Part shown: positions 7,636-15,244 of the stretch, piece by piece
Layout: every line of letters begins with the position of its first letter
Position numbering within the stretch: the stretch's first letter is position 1
NCBI GenBank assembly: GCA_035570275.1
Contig: DATMNI010000189.1
Span: forward strand, 1 to 20,101
Direction of reading: 5' to 3'
From: DATMNI01 sp035570275
GTDB taxonomy: Bacteria; Acidobacteriota; Terriglobia; Bryobacterales; Bryobacteraceae
DNA length: 20,101 nucleotides
The notes under the pieces: generated by a model
The model's input: the letters and a program-made list of their open reading frames with translations, nothing else
Database searches by the model: none
What the model was told of the DNA's origin: nothing
Translations under genes and position numbers: made by a program

Positions 7636-9513
7636 TCACGCGACCAGGGGAGCCGCCGCCGGCTTGGGACGGACGAGTTCCTCAACATGCTCCACGGCCT
7701 GCGCCAGGCTCGTGGACAGGCGATCGGGTTGAGTGCGCTCGAAACGGGCCTCGGCTTTTTGCGTATCGCCGCTGAATCCCCATACGCCAACCACCACTTT
7801 GAGTTTTGGGAACCGTTCCCGGATCTGCCTGCACATGGCCCGCGCCGGCGAGAACGCGTAAGGAGGCAACGCCGAGATGCATACTACGTCGCTCCGTCCG
7901 GTTTCAAGCAATGCCAGCCAATCATTGGGAGAAGCCCCGGCGCTGGGAAAGGACACTGTCGCGAAGCCTTTTTGCTCCAGGAGTTGAGCCAGCATGGCGG
8001 CGGTGATCTCATCGGCCCGGTCATGGGCCGGAAGACAGATTACCCTGGGGTTAGGATGCTCCACGGCGTCCGGTATCGGTTCGGATTCTTCCCCGGTCGA
8101 ACTGTCCGCCGGTTGATACTCGGAAAACTCGGCGATCATTTCATTGATGCTGAGAAAAAGAAATTCTTCCCTGGCGGCGTCGATTGAACCCTTGTGCCGG
8201 TCCTGTTCGGCCATGCTCAAAGCCGGGATGAGCACCGAGTCGTACAACTCAACCAGGGGCTTTCCTTTAAGAAACTGGCCAACAATGGTCTGTGCTTCCA
8301 CCTGGTCCATCGCCAGTAACCGCTGGTAGATCTGGGCCTCGGTCCCCAGAACGGGTTCATCTCCCAGCAGGATATGCAGAAAGGAAAGTTGGGGGACGTA
8401 GCGCCCCAGAACCACCAGGCAGACCGTCAGAGGCGTAGACAGGATCAGGCCCGCCGGTCCCCACAAAACGGCCCAAAAGACGGAGGTTACCAGCAGCGCC
8501 AGGGAAGAGATTCCCACGTGGGCGCCGTAGAGCCAGGGTTCGACGAAGTTGCCGACGATCAGTTCCAGGCCCGCTACCAGCAGGAACACGAACAGTGGCC
8601 GGTGCCATCCATCAAAGACGGCCAGCGAGAGCGCGAGCGGCAGCATCGCGGCTATTGGCGTTCCCACGTACGGCACAATCCGCGCGATGCCGGCCACCAC
8701 CCCCCATAGCGCCGGATTGGGCACGCCAATCCAATAAAGACCAAGCCCGAATAGAGCTCCAAAGCTGGCATTAACCAGGAACTGCATCAGTAAGTATCGG
8801 CTGACGCGGCGTGACGCGTCGTCGAGCGCTTGCGTCATGAGGTTCAATTGACCGAGGCCGGCCAGCCGCAGCAGACGATTCCTCAGGTCTTCTCTCTGCA
8901 ACAGCATGAAGACCGTAAAGATGACCACCATTCCTGTCCGTCCCAGAGGCGCAAGAATGGGCGTGCCCAGATCACGAAGCTGCATCCAGCCGCTGGCTTG
9001 GGGCTGGACCATTCGAACGGGAACAGGAGACGTGGGCGCCGGCGGCGCATTCCTGGGCCGCTTCTGACCCTGCGGGAGCGAGGCCGGGGATGACGGGTCC
9101 GGGCTGCTGAGTTCCTGCGCGATCTCCTTCACGCTTTCGGCAGCGTGGCCTAACTGCCCGGTTGCCGGGATGTGAAAAGCTTCGATCTTGGCGTGAATGT
9201 TTTCGCGGTATTGAGGGAGTTGATTGGCGACGTCAACCAACTGGTTGGCGATGACCCAGCCAATGCCGCCGGCCAGCGCGATGGAAACCACGACACTGGT
9301 GAAAACAGACGCTACGCGGCCGATGCGCAGCTTCTCAAGAATCGCCACCAAGGGAGTCAATAGAAATGCCAGCGTGAGAGCAAATGCCAAGGGGATTAGA
9401 ATCTCGCGCGTAAAGTACAGTGCCGCGATCGTCCCGAACAGGACAATGGCTCCGGCATCACCCCGGAGCTTGGGCCGTGCCGCGAGCCCTGCTGGAAGCA
9501 GGTCTTGTTTCAT
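7636..9513 (-). CDS. AI-2E family (PerM-type) transporter with C-terminal B12-binding-like domain
   Basis: A 625-residue protein. The N-terminal 370 residues have the AI-2E/UPF0118 pattern: paired N-terminal helices (TREILIPLAFALTLAFLLTPLV), a long extracytoplasmic region, then a cluster of helices with the conserved GIARIVPYVGTPIAAMLPL and LVGN-like VGNFVEPWLYG segments. The extracytoplasmic loop carries a Pro/Ser-rich insert (about residues 135-175). After the last helix comes a helical region (about 375-460), then a Rossmann-like domain (about 488-610) resembling cobalamin-binding domains (PAHDRADEITAAML, with H497, and later DVVCISALPP). The Asp and Gly of the B12 signature DxHxxG are absent. 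ATG at 9513 is preferred; an in-frame TTG at 9537 would add eight residues. Family members export small molecules or ions; the substrate here is unknown. Oriented like the 57-residue gene upstream, 78 bases away. Confidence 0.85.
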   Translation of the reverse strand: MKQDLLPAGLAARPKLRGDAGAIVLFGTIAALYFTREILIPLAFALTLAFLLTPLVAILEKLRIGRVASVFTSVVVSIALAGGIGWVIANQLVDVANQLPQYRENIHAKIEAFHIPATGQLGHAAESVKEIAQELSSPDPSSPASLPQGQKRPRNAPPAPTSPVPVRMVQPQASGWMQLRDLGTPILAPLGRTGMVVIFTVFMLLQREDLRNRLLRLAGLGQLNLMTQALDDASRRVSRYLLMQFLVNASFGALFGLGLYWIGVPNPALWGVVAGIARIVPYVGTPIAAMLPLALSLAVFDGWHRPLFVFLLVAGLELIVGNFVEPWLYGAHVGISSLALLVTSVFWAVLWGPAGLILSTPLTVCLVVLGRYVPQLSFLHILLGDEPVLGTEAQIYQRLLAMDQVEAQTIVGQFLKGKPLVELYDSVLIPALSMAEQDRHKGSIDAAREEFLFLSINEMIAEFSEYQPADSSTGEESEPIPDAVEHPNPRVICLPAHDRADEITAAMLAQLLEQKGFATVSFPSAGASPNDWLALLETGRSDVVCISALPPYAFSPARAMCRQIRERFPKLKVVVGVWGFSGDTQKAEARFERTQPDRLSTSLAQAVEHVEELVRPKPAAAPLVA

Positions 9514-9591
9514 AGGTATTTGTTTTCGCAGATGCAACCTTGAGCGATAGCACGCCAGTCAACGTCGCGGCATGGCCGGAACGCCCACGTC

Positions 9592-9765
9592 TTATTGCGA
9601 GGGATCTTTTCCCCGCGTGGCTTGCACGCCCTTCAGAATCCCAAGGCCCAGGAGTACAATTGCACCCACGGCAATCCAATGCGCGGCGAGATGCAGTATC
9701 ACGGCTGCATAAATCAGCCCGCCGAGCATGATCAAGAAACCGATGATATAAATCCCGAATGACAT
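9592..9765 (-). CDS. 57-residue two-helix membrane protein
   Basis: A small protein starting MSFGIYIIGFLIMLGGLIYA and continuing through a second hydrophobic helix (HWIAVGAIVLLGLGILKGV) to a short charged tail (QATRGKDPSQ). The start at 9765 is supported by AAAGAGGGA (9772-9780 on the minus strand), six bases upstream; longer in-frame starts would add a basic, non-conserved-looking segment. The two predicted helices form a hairpin with a short His-containing loop (HLAAHW). It lies just upstream of the AI-2E-type transporter on the same strand, so co-transcription is possible. I recall similar short hypothetical proteins in acidobacteria, but no function is known. Confidence 0.75.
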   Translation of the reverse strand: MSFGIYIIGFLIMLGGLIYAAVILHLAAHWIAVGAIVLLGLGILKGVQATRGKDPSQ

Positions 9766-10006
9766 GGCAGTTCCCTCTTTCACCCCTGCGTCGAGGCATA
9801 GTTTCGGACAGCTTGTTACTCTCACCGGGCGGAGAGGTGCTCGCCGGCATCGTCTAAACCGAAGGAAGACGGCTATGCTTGTCTTCGCCTTGGTGGATAA
9901 GCCAACCATTATCTACTGGAGCAAATTTGGGGCCAAAAACGACCAACACGGCCGCTCCGCCGCGAGCAGCAGGGAGACGTGAAGAGAACAAATTATCTCG
10001 CCAAGG

Positions 10007-10062
10007 CGCAAAGCCGCAAAGAAGAATTTCTTAGGTTTCCTGTCGTTCTTTGCGGCTTTGCG
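10007..10062. repeat. Perfect 17-bp inverted repeat with 22-base loop
   Basis: The left arm CGCAAAGCCGCAAAGAA (10007-10023) is the exact reverse complement of the right arm 10046-10062. The left flank CTCGCCAAGG is typical of dispersed intergenic elements of the CGCCAAGGCGCAAAG type seen in several environmental bacterial groups (recalled, not searched). Transcribed, it would form a strong hairpin. No T-run follows, so a classical terminator is unlikely. Confidence 0.8.
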
Positions 10063-10642
10063 AGAGACAATTCTTCCTGCTTATAATGCTTCACGGCTTC
10101 TCAGATTCAGGAGCGGCAAATATGGGGTCACAGCCCGCCGTGACTTACCCGGTCGCCTTTGCCGGCTACCGAGGCCAACTTCACGGCAGCGAATCGGGCC
10201 CCGCCGACGGCGAGCACAATGGCGCCTGGAAAATCGCGATTCCGAAAGCGGATTCAGCGCAATCGCGTGCTCCGCGGTGGAGGCGTCTGCGGCCGGACGA
10301 TGCTGGGCGCGGGGGTTCCGCGGAGCGGGTGATGAGCGACTGCAAAGGCCAGGCCAGCCGCCGATTTGAATCGGCTGCGTCTGGAGGAACCGGGCCGGGA
10401 GCGATGGGCAGTCGTAACCGGCGCGCCATAGCGGCACACGATGGCGGTGGAAACCAAGGGCCGTCGCGGCCTAATGAGTATGTCGCCGGCGAGCAGTGTG
10501 GTACTATGACCGTACTCGAGTCTCACGAACTCCGCCGCCAGGGAAGATCGCGGTCAACGATGAATTGCAGGCCAGGTAACGCCGCGTTTGCGTGGGCGCG
10601 CGACTTCGCGATGCCGATCGTAGACACCGTCCGCCGATCGTT

Positions 10643-10690
10643 ATTGGCGATCGATACGATTGGCGATCGATACGATTGGCGCTTGATCCG
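10643..10690. repeat. 16-bp tandem repeat, two exact units plus a diverged third
   Basis: ATTGGCGATCGATACG occurs exactly at 10643-10658 and 10659-10674. A diverged copy, ATTGGCGCTTGATCCG, follows at 10675-10690, and GTTGGCGGACC may be a partial fourth. The units contain the GATCGAT palindrome. It lies in the gene-free region about 360 bases upstream of the DksA-like gene. Confidence 0.75.
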
Positions 10691-11047
10691 GTTGGCGGAC
10701 CAGGACGGCGAATCGATCCCTCTTAGGATGTTTCAAGCGTCACGGCTGGAAGACCGAGGGACCAGGTAATCGATTCACTGTTGCGCGGCACGGGGATATT
10801 CCCAGCCTACGGGATTCTCCCGAAGGTGTTCTCCCGGGCGGTAACTCGTTCCCCCTCAAGAACGGGCATTCCCCGATGGCGGCTCGGCAAATCTCGCATT
10901 GCAGGTGCAGTGTTTGCATCCGGGCCGGTGGATTTCCACAACGGGAAGGCTGGATCAGCACTCTCAGCCTCCCAATCGCTGGGGTTACTGTTCTGGAACA
11001 TCCCGTGCTAATGACGATAGGCGGCCCGTGCGGGCGAAGGGACGGCT

Positions 11048-11434
11048 ATGAAAACAGCAGATAGCGAGAAGGGCGGGTATCGGGAGATCCTGGAACGAAA
11101 AGAGGCCGAACTGGGCCAGGTATTGCGAAAGCGGGATGACATCGCCATTGAGAAGAGCGCGGACCAAATGGATGAGATTCAGTATGCCACGGAACGGGAT
11201 CTGGCGATTCGAAACGTGGACCGCGATTCCACCCTGCTGCGTGCCGTGAAAGCCGCATTGCGACGGATCCGCGACGGCAGCTTTGGAACGTGCATCGATT
11301 GCGAATCGGCGATCAGCCCCAAACGCCTCGCGGCCGTGCCCTGGGCGCCGCGTTGTATCCAGTGCCAGGACAGTACCGACCGGGATATGCGCGAGAGAGC
11401 GGATGGGGGCGAGACGCTCGACAATGCCGCGTGA
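11048..11434 (+). CDS. TraR/DksA family C4 zinc-finger protein
   Basis: A 128-residue protein with a coiled-coil-forming N-terminal half (about 10-75) and a C-terminal C4 zinc finger: C82, C85 (TCIDCE) and C103, C106 (RCIQCQ). Spacing and length fit the DksA/TraR group, which bind in the secondary channel of RNA polymerase and alter initiation, often with ppGpp. At the coiled-coil tip, where DksA of E. coli has DxxDxA, this protein has D39-Q-M-D42-E-I, so both acidic residues are kept but the Ala is replaced. The ribosome site GAAGGGA (11036-11042) supports the ATG at 11048. It leads a close run of plus-strand genes (glycosyltransferase, GH130, Crp-like). Whether it acts globally or on this locus cannot be told. 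Confidence 0.9.
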   Translation: MKTADSEKGGYREILERKEAELGQVLRKRDDIAIEKSADQMDEIQYATERDLAIRNVDRDSTLLRAVKAALRRIRDGSFGTCIDCESAISPKRLAAVPWAPRCIQCQDSTDRDMRERADGGETLDNAA

Positions 11435-11441
11435 ACAAGTT

Positions 11442-13739
11442 ATGAAAACAGCGTCCAGCGTTCGAACCATCGCGTTTCTTGGCGACTACTTGCCGCGCAA
11501 ATGCGGCATTGCCACGTTTACATCCGACCTGCTTGGGGCCGTGGCAGCGCGGCATTCCCAAAGCTGGTGCTTCGCGGTGCCGGTTAATGACATCGAGGGA
11601 TGTTATCGGTATCCGGATGTGGTTCGCTTCGAAATTGAGGAGCAGGATCTCGAGTCTTACCGGCGCGCCGCCGACTTCCTGAATTCCAGCGGCGTGGACA
11701 TTGTCTCGGTCCAGCACGAGTTCGGAATTTTCGGCGGTCCGGCCGGCAGCCATTTATTGACCCTGTTGCGCGAGTTGAATGCGCCGGTCGTCACCACGCT
11801 GCACACCGTCCTGCACCAGCCGAACCCCGACCAGCGCCTCGTAATGCAGCAACTGATCGCGTACTCAACCCGGCTGGTGGTCATGACGGAGCGGGGACGA
11901 ACGATCATGCAGGAAGTGTACCGGGCGCCTCCGGCCAAGATCGATATCATTGCGCATGGCATTCCCGACGTCACATTTGCCGCCCCGGACGACTACAAGG
12001 ACCAGTTCGGCGTGGGCGGAAAAACAGTCCTGCTGACGTTCGGGCTGCTGTCGCCGAACAAGGGGATTGAACATGTGCTCCATGCTCTTCCGGCTATCGT
12101 GGCGGAGTTTCCCGACGTCGTCTACATAGTGCTGGGAGCCACGCACCCCCACGAGTTGCGCACGCGAGGCGAAGCCTACCGCCGCAGCCTTGAGGCTATC
12201 GTCAAGAAAAGCAAACTGGAGAACAACGTCATCTTCCACAATAGCTTTGTGGAACTGCATGAGCTGACCGAATACATTGGAGCGGCGGATCTTTACATTA
12301 CACCTTATCTGGACGAAACCCAGAGTACGTCCGGAACATTAGCCTATGCGTTTGGCGCGGGCAAAGCCGTGATCTCGACGCCGTATTGGCATGCCGCGGA
12401 ATTGCTGAAAGACCAGCGCGGCGTATTGGTGCCATTCGGGGACCCGAAGGCCGTTGCGCACGAGGTGAGCGGGTTGTTGCGCGATGAAAAGCGCCGCCGT
12501 GCCATGAGCCGTAACGCCTACAAGCTGGGCCGGGAAATGGTGTGGAGCCACACGGCAGGGCTGTATATGCGCTCCTTTGAACTGGCACAACGGCAGGGGG
12601 CGGCGGCGCCCGGCAAATCGGCTGCCGCCAACGGGTTCAGGCAGCGGCCGCATGAGTCGCCGGAGTTGAATCTAAGTCACCTTTACGATATGACCGATTC
12701 GACGGGCATCTTCCAGCACGCCAAGTTCACGGCGCCGAATCTTTCGGAAGGCTACTGCACGGACGACAATGCCCGGGCGCTGATTCTGGCGGTGTTGCTG
12801 GGCCAGTTGGAAGAAGCTCCGAAGGGTGTTCGGGCGCTGGCCACAACCTACGCCGCGTTCCTGGACCATGCCTTCGATCCAAAAACGGCCCGCTTCCACA
12901 ATTTCCTTAGTAGCGACCGCCGTTGGCTCGACGAACAAGGGTCCGAAGACTGTCATGGCCGGGCGATTTGGGCGTTAGGCACCGCGGTGGGGCGCTCGCC
13001 GTATTGGAGGTCGAAGCGCATGGCCGAACGTCTCTTCGCGCAGGCGCTGCCGGCCGTGACGAACTTCACTTCGCCGCGCGCCTGGGCATTCAGCATGATT
13101 GGCATTCACGAATATCTGCGCTGGATGAAGAGCGACCGCCTGGTCGACGATGTCCGCGAAGAACTGACCGGGCGGTTGATGGCGATCTTCGACAAAGTCG
13201 CCGAGCCCGGCTGGACCTGGTTCGAAGAGGGGTTGACTTATGACAACGCCAAGCTGGCTCATGCCCTGATTGTCAGCGGACGCGCCACCGGGCAGGATAG
13301 AGTCTACCAGCGAGGCCTGCAGGCGTTGCGCTGGCTGGTGGGCGTACAGACCTCAAAGCATGGCCGGCTGCGGCCCATTGGCAGCAACGGATTTTACCGG
13401 CATAACGGCGCACGCGCGGACTTCGACCAGCAGCCCATTGAGGCGCAGACCACGGTATCGGCATGCCTGGAAGCCTACCGCGCCACAGCCGACCCGTGGT
13501 GGTATGAACAGGCGCAACGCGCCTTCGACTGGTTTCTCGGCTGGAACGATCTGGGGCTGGAAGTCTACTGCCAGCAGACCGGCGGCTGCCGCGATGGATT
13601 GCACGCGGACCGGGGCAATGAAAACCAGGGGGCGGAATCGATGCTGGCCTTTCTCCTGTCGCTGGCGGAAATGCGGCTGGTGCAAAACACCGCGACCGGC
13701 GTTCAACGAATTGGTATGTCGGCCAAAACCGCTACATGA
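11442..13739 (+). CDS. GT4 glycosyltransferase fused to an (alpha/alpha)6-like domain
   Basis: A 765-residue bifunctional-looking protein. Residues 1-385 form a GT-B, GT4-type glycosyltransferase: it opens with TIAFLGDYLPRKCGIATFT, has VQHEFGIFGG in the acceptor half, FGLLSPNKGIEHVL at the start of the donor half, and YLDETQSTSGTLAYAFGAGK (E292 region) where GT4 enzymes bind the nucleotide sugar. After a linker rich in Ala and Gly (about 386-405) comes a helical domain of about 360 residues with DDNARAL, EDCHGRAIWALG, WFEEGLTYDNAKLAHALI and GNENQGAESMLAFL, which resembles six-hairpin (alpha/alpha)6 barrels. The start at 11442 matches the expected family N-terminus; ATG at 11424, overlapping the DksA-like gene, is an alternative. 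Its stop overlaps the start of the GH130 gene by four bases (ATGA), so the two products are probably made together. The donor sugar is unknown; mannose is suggested only by the GH130 partner. Confidence 0.88.
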   Translation: MKTASSVRTIAFLGDYLPRKCGIATFTSDLLGAVAARHSQSWCFAVPVNDIEGCYRYPDVVRFEIEEQDLESYRRAADFLNSSGVDIVSVQHEFGIFGGPAGSHLLTLLRELNAPVVTTLHTVLHQPNPDQRLVMQQLIAYSTRLVVMTERGRTIMQEVYRAPPAKIDIIAHGIPDVTFAAPDDYKDQFGVGGKTVLLTFGLLSPNKGIEHVLHALPAIVAEFPDVVYIVLGATHPHELRTRGEAYRRSLEAIVKKSKLENNVIFHNSFVELHELTEYIGAADLYITPYLDETQSTSGTLAYAFGAGKAVISTPYWHAAELLKDQRGVLVPFGDPKAVAHEVSGLLRDEKRRRAMSRNAYKLGREMVWSHTAGLYMRSFELAQRQGAAAPGKSAAANGFRQRPHESPELNLSHLYDMTDSTGIFQHAKFTAPNLSEGYCTDDNARALILAVLLGQLEEAPKGVRALATTYAAFLDHAFDPKTARFHNFLSSDRRWLDEQGSEDCHGRAIWALGTAVGRSPYWRSKRMAERLFAQALPAVTNFTSPRAWAFSMIGIHEYLRWMKSDRLVDDVREELTGRLMAIFDKVAEPGWTWFEEGLTYDNAKLAHALIVSGRATGQDRVYQRGLQALRWLVGVQTSKHGRLRPIGSNGFYRHNGARADFDQQPIEAQTTVSACLEAYRATADPWWYEQAQRAFDWFLGWNDLGLEVYCQQTGGCRDGLHADRGNENQGAESMLAFLLSLAEMRLVQNTATGVQRIGMSAKTAT

Positions 13740-15193
13740 AACCAATCGACGTCAAGCGCAGCACCGTCACTCTTGACCCGGACCGCACGCATGTGCTGGC
13801 CCGGCCCTTTCGTCTCATGAGCGACAAGCGCTCCGTTAAGGTCGCTGCCCGGGTTATGGCGCTGCCTGAAAACGACGTCCATGCCCTTTTGGACGGGGTC
13901 CGGGCGGAATTCGGCGACCGCCAGATAAAGATCGAGGAATTCCTCCACCGCAGGTTTGACGAGGTCAGCCCGTTTCTGCTCGATGGTCAAAGACTGTCCG
14001 AAGAACGGAAGTTATTGCTGAGCGGGTATTTCACTCACGAGTATTCGCTCGAAGCCGCGGCTTTGTTCAATCCCTCGATGGTGCCGCACCTGGATCAGTC
14101 GGATGTTCCGCCCGGATCGCTGCGATTCATCCTGAGCTTACGCGCCACGGCCGAGGGGCACGTTTCCTCGATCGCCTTTCGCACGGGATTATTGGACGGG
14201 GACAGTAACATCACCATGGACGTGCCCTCGCGCTACAGCATGGAGCCGGCGCAAGTACCCAACTCGACGTTTGAAAAGGCGCTGTTCGAACGGAAGCTTG
14301 AGGAACTCCGTCTCATGGGCGGCTTCAACCGCGAGGTTCTCAACGGCCTGCCGGATGCATTCACGATGGAAGAACTGCGCGCCGGCATCGACCGCGCCGG
14401 GAAACAGATCCCGGAGCTGGAGCGGGAAACGGCTAAGAGTGTAGCCGCACAAACGCTGATGCTGGCCCGGTCCAACTACCAGGTTCAGTTCACGCCGGAG
14501 TCATCTTTGTCCGAGCGGGTTTTGTTCCCTGTAACTCCTGCGCAGCGCAACGGCATCGAGGACGCCCGCTTTGTCCTCTTCCACGAGGAAGACGGCACGC
14601 ACACCTATTACGCGACTTACACGGCGTACGACGGAAAAGTGATCCTGCCCCAATTCCTCGAGACGTCCGATTTTCTTCACTTCAAGTTCTACACCCTGAA
14701 CGGCCCAGCCGTCGAGAACAAAGGCATGGCGCTCTTTCCCCGAAAAATCAAGGGCCTCTATGCGATGCTCGGCCGGCAGGACGAGGAGAATATCTACGTG
14801 ATGTTCTCCGACCATCTCCATTTCTGGCATACCATGCAGCTCATTCTGGAGCCTGCGTTTCCCTGGGAATTCATCCAGTTGGGCAACTGCGGCTCGCCCA
14901 TTGAAACCGAAGCCGGCTGGCTGGTAATCAGTCACGGCGTGGGGCCAATGCGAAAGTACTGCATCGGCGCTTTCCTGCTGGATCGTGACGACCCGGCAAA
15001 GGTGATCGGCCGCCTGCCTGAACCGCTGATCGAGCCAAATACAAACGAGCGCGACGGCTATGTGCCGAACGTCGTTTATTCGTGCGGCAGCCTCGTGCAT
15101 AACCGGCAGCTCATCATTCCCTACGGGATATCCGACTATGCCACGACGTTCGCCACGATTCCGCTGGAACAAATTCTGGCTGCAATGGAATAG
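13736..15193 (+). CDS. GH130-type glycoside phosphorylase/hydrolase
   Basis: A 485-residue protein resembling GH130 (the mannoside phosphorylase family, formerly annotated as PH1107-related glycosidases). The beta-propeller core runs from about residue 195 to 480, with the signature NGIEDARF, in which D276 matches the catalytic Asp of the GxEDPR motif; the usual Pro is Ala here. Further family-like blocks are NKGMALFPRKIKGLYAMLGR, NCGSPIETEAGWLVISHGVG and YGISDYATTFATIPLEQIL near the end. An N-terminal extension of about 190 helical residues precedes the core. Known GH130 enzymes break or form beta-mannosidic bonds, usually with phosphate; some are hydrolases, and this sequence does not decide between them. 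ATGA overlap with the GT4 gene indicates translational coupling. The pair may synthesise and trim the same glycan. Confidence 0.87.
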   Translation: MKPIDVKRSTVTLDPDRTHVLARPFRLMSDKRSVKVAARVMALPENDVHALLDGVRAEFGDRQIKIEEFLHRRFDEVSPFLLDGQRLSEERKLLLSGYFTHEYSLEAAALFNPSMVPHLDQSDVPPGSLRFILSLRATAEGHVSSIAFRTGLLDGDSNITMDVPSRYSMEPAQVPNSTFEKALFERKLEELRLMGGFNREVLNGLPDAFTMEELRAGIDRAGKQIPELERETAKSVAAQTLMLARSNYQVQFTPESSLSERVLFPVTPAQRNGIEDARFVLFHEEDGTHTYYATYTAYDGKVILPQFLETSDFLHFKFYTLNGPAVENKGMALFPRKIKGLYAMLGRQDEENIYVMFSDHLHFWHTMQLILEPAFPWEFIQLGNCGSPIETEAGWLVISHGVGPMRKYCIGAFLLDRDDPAKVIGRLPEPLIEPNTNERDGYVPNVVYSCGSLVHNRQLIIPYGISDYATTFATIPLEQILAAME

Positions 15194-15244
15194 TTCCATG
15201 ACAACGGAACAGAGAGATGCGCTTTACACCTGGAGGAGAACACA

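Larger units (their letters stand above)
9766..11047. other. 1.28-kb region without a convincing gene
   Basis: Several open frames exist (the longest 10050-10769 on the plus strand), but none has a plausible ribosome site, recognisable motif or protein-like composition, and they overlap on both strands. The region holds the promoter side of the 57-residue gene, a 17-bp inverted repeat (10007-10062), a 16-bp tandem repeat (10643-10690) and the upstream region of the DksA-like gene. It may be decayed coding DNA or a large regulatory/non-coding segment. Confidence 0.55.

Noticed and set aside
7627..8187. 186-codon plus-strand frame over the 3' end of the permease gene
   Set aside because: Antisense to the B12-like domain of the permease; no ribosome site or motif.
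10050..10769. 239-codon open frame on the plus strand in the large intergenic region
   Set aside because: It begins inside the 17-bp inverted repeat, has no ribosome site and runs through the 16-bp tandem repeat. Its composition (Arg/Gly/Ser-rich, no motif) resembles chance translation of GC-rich DNA.
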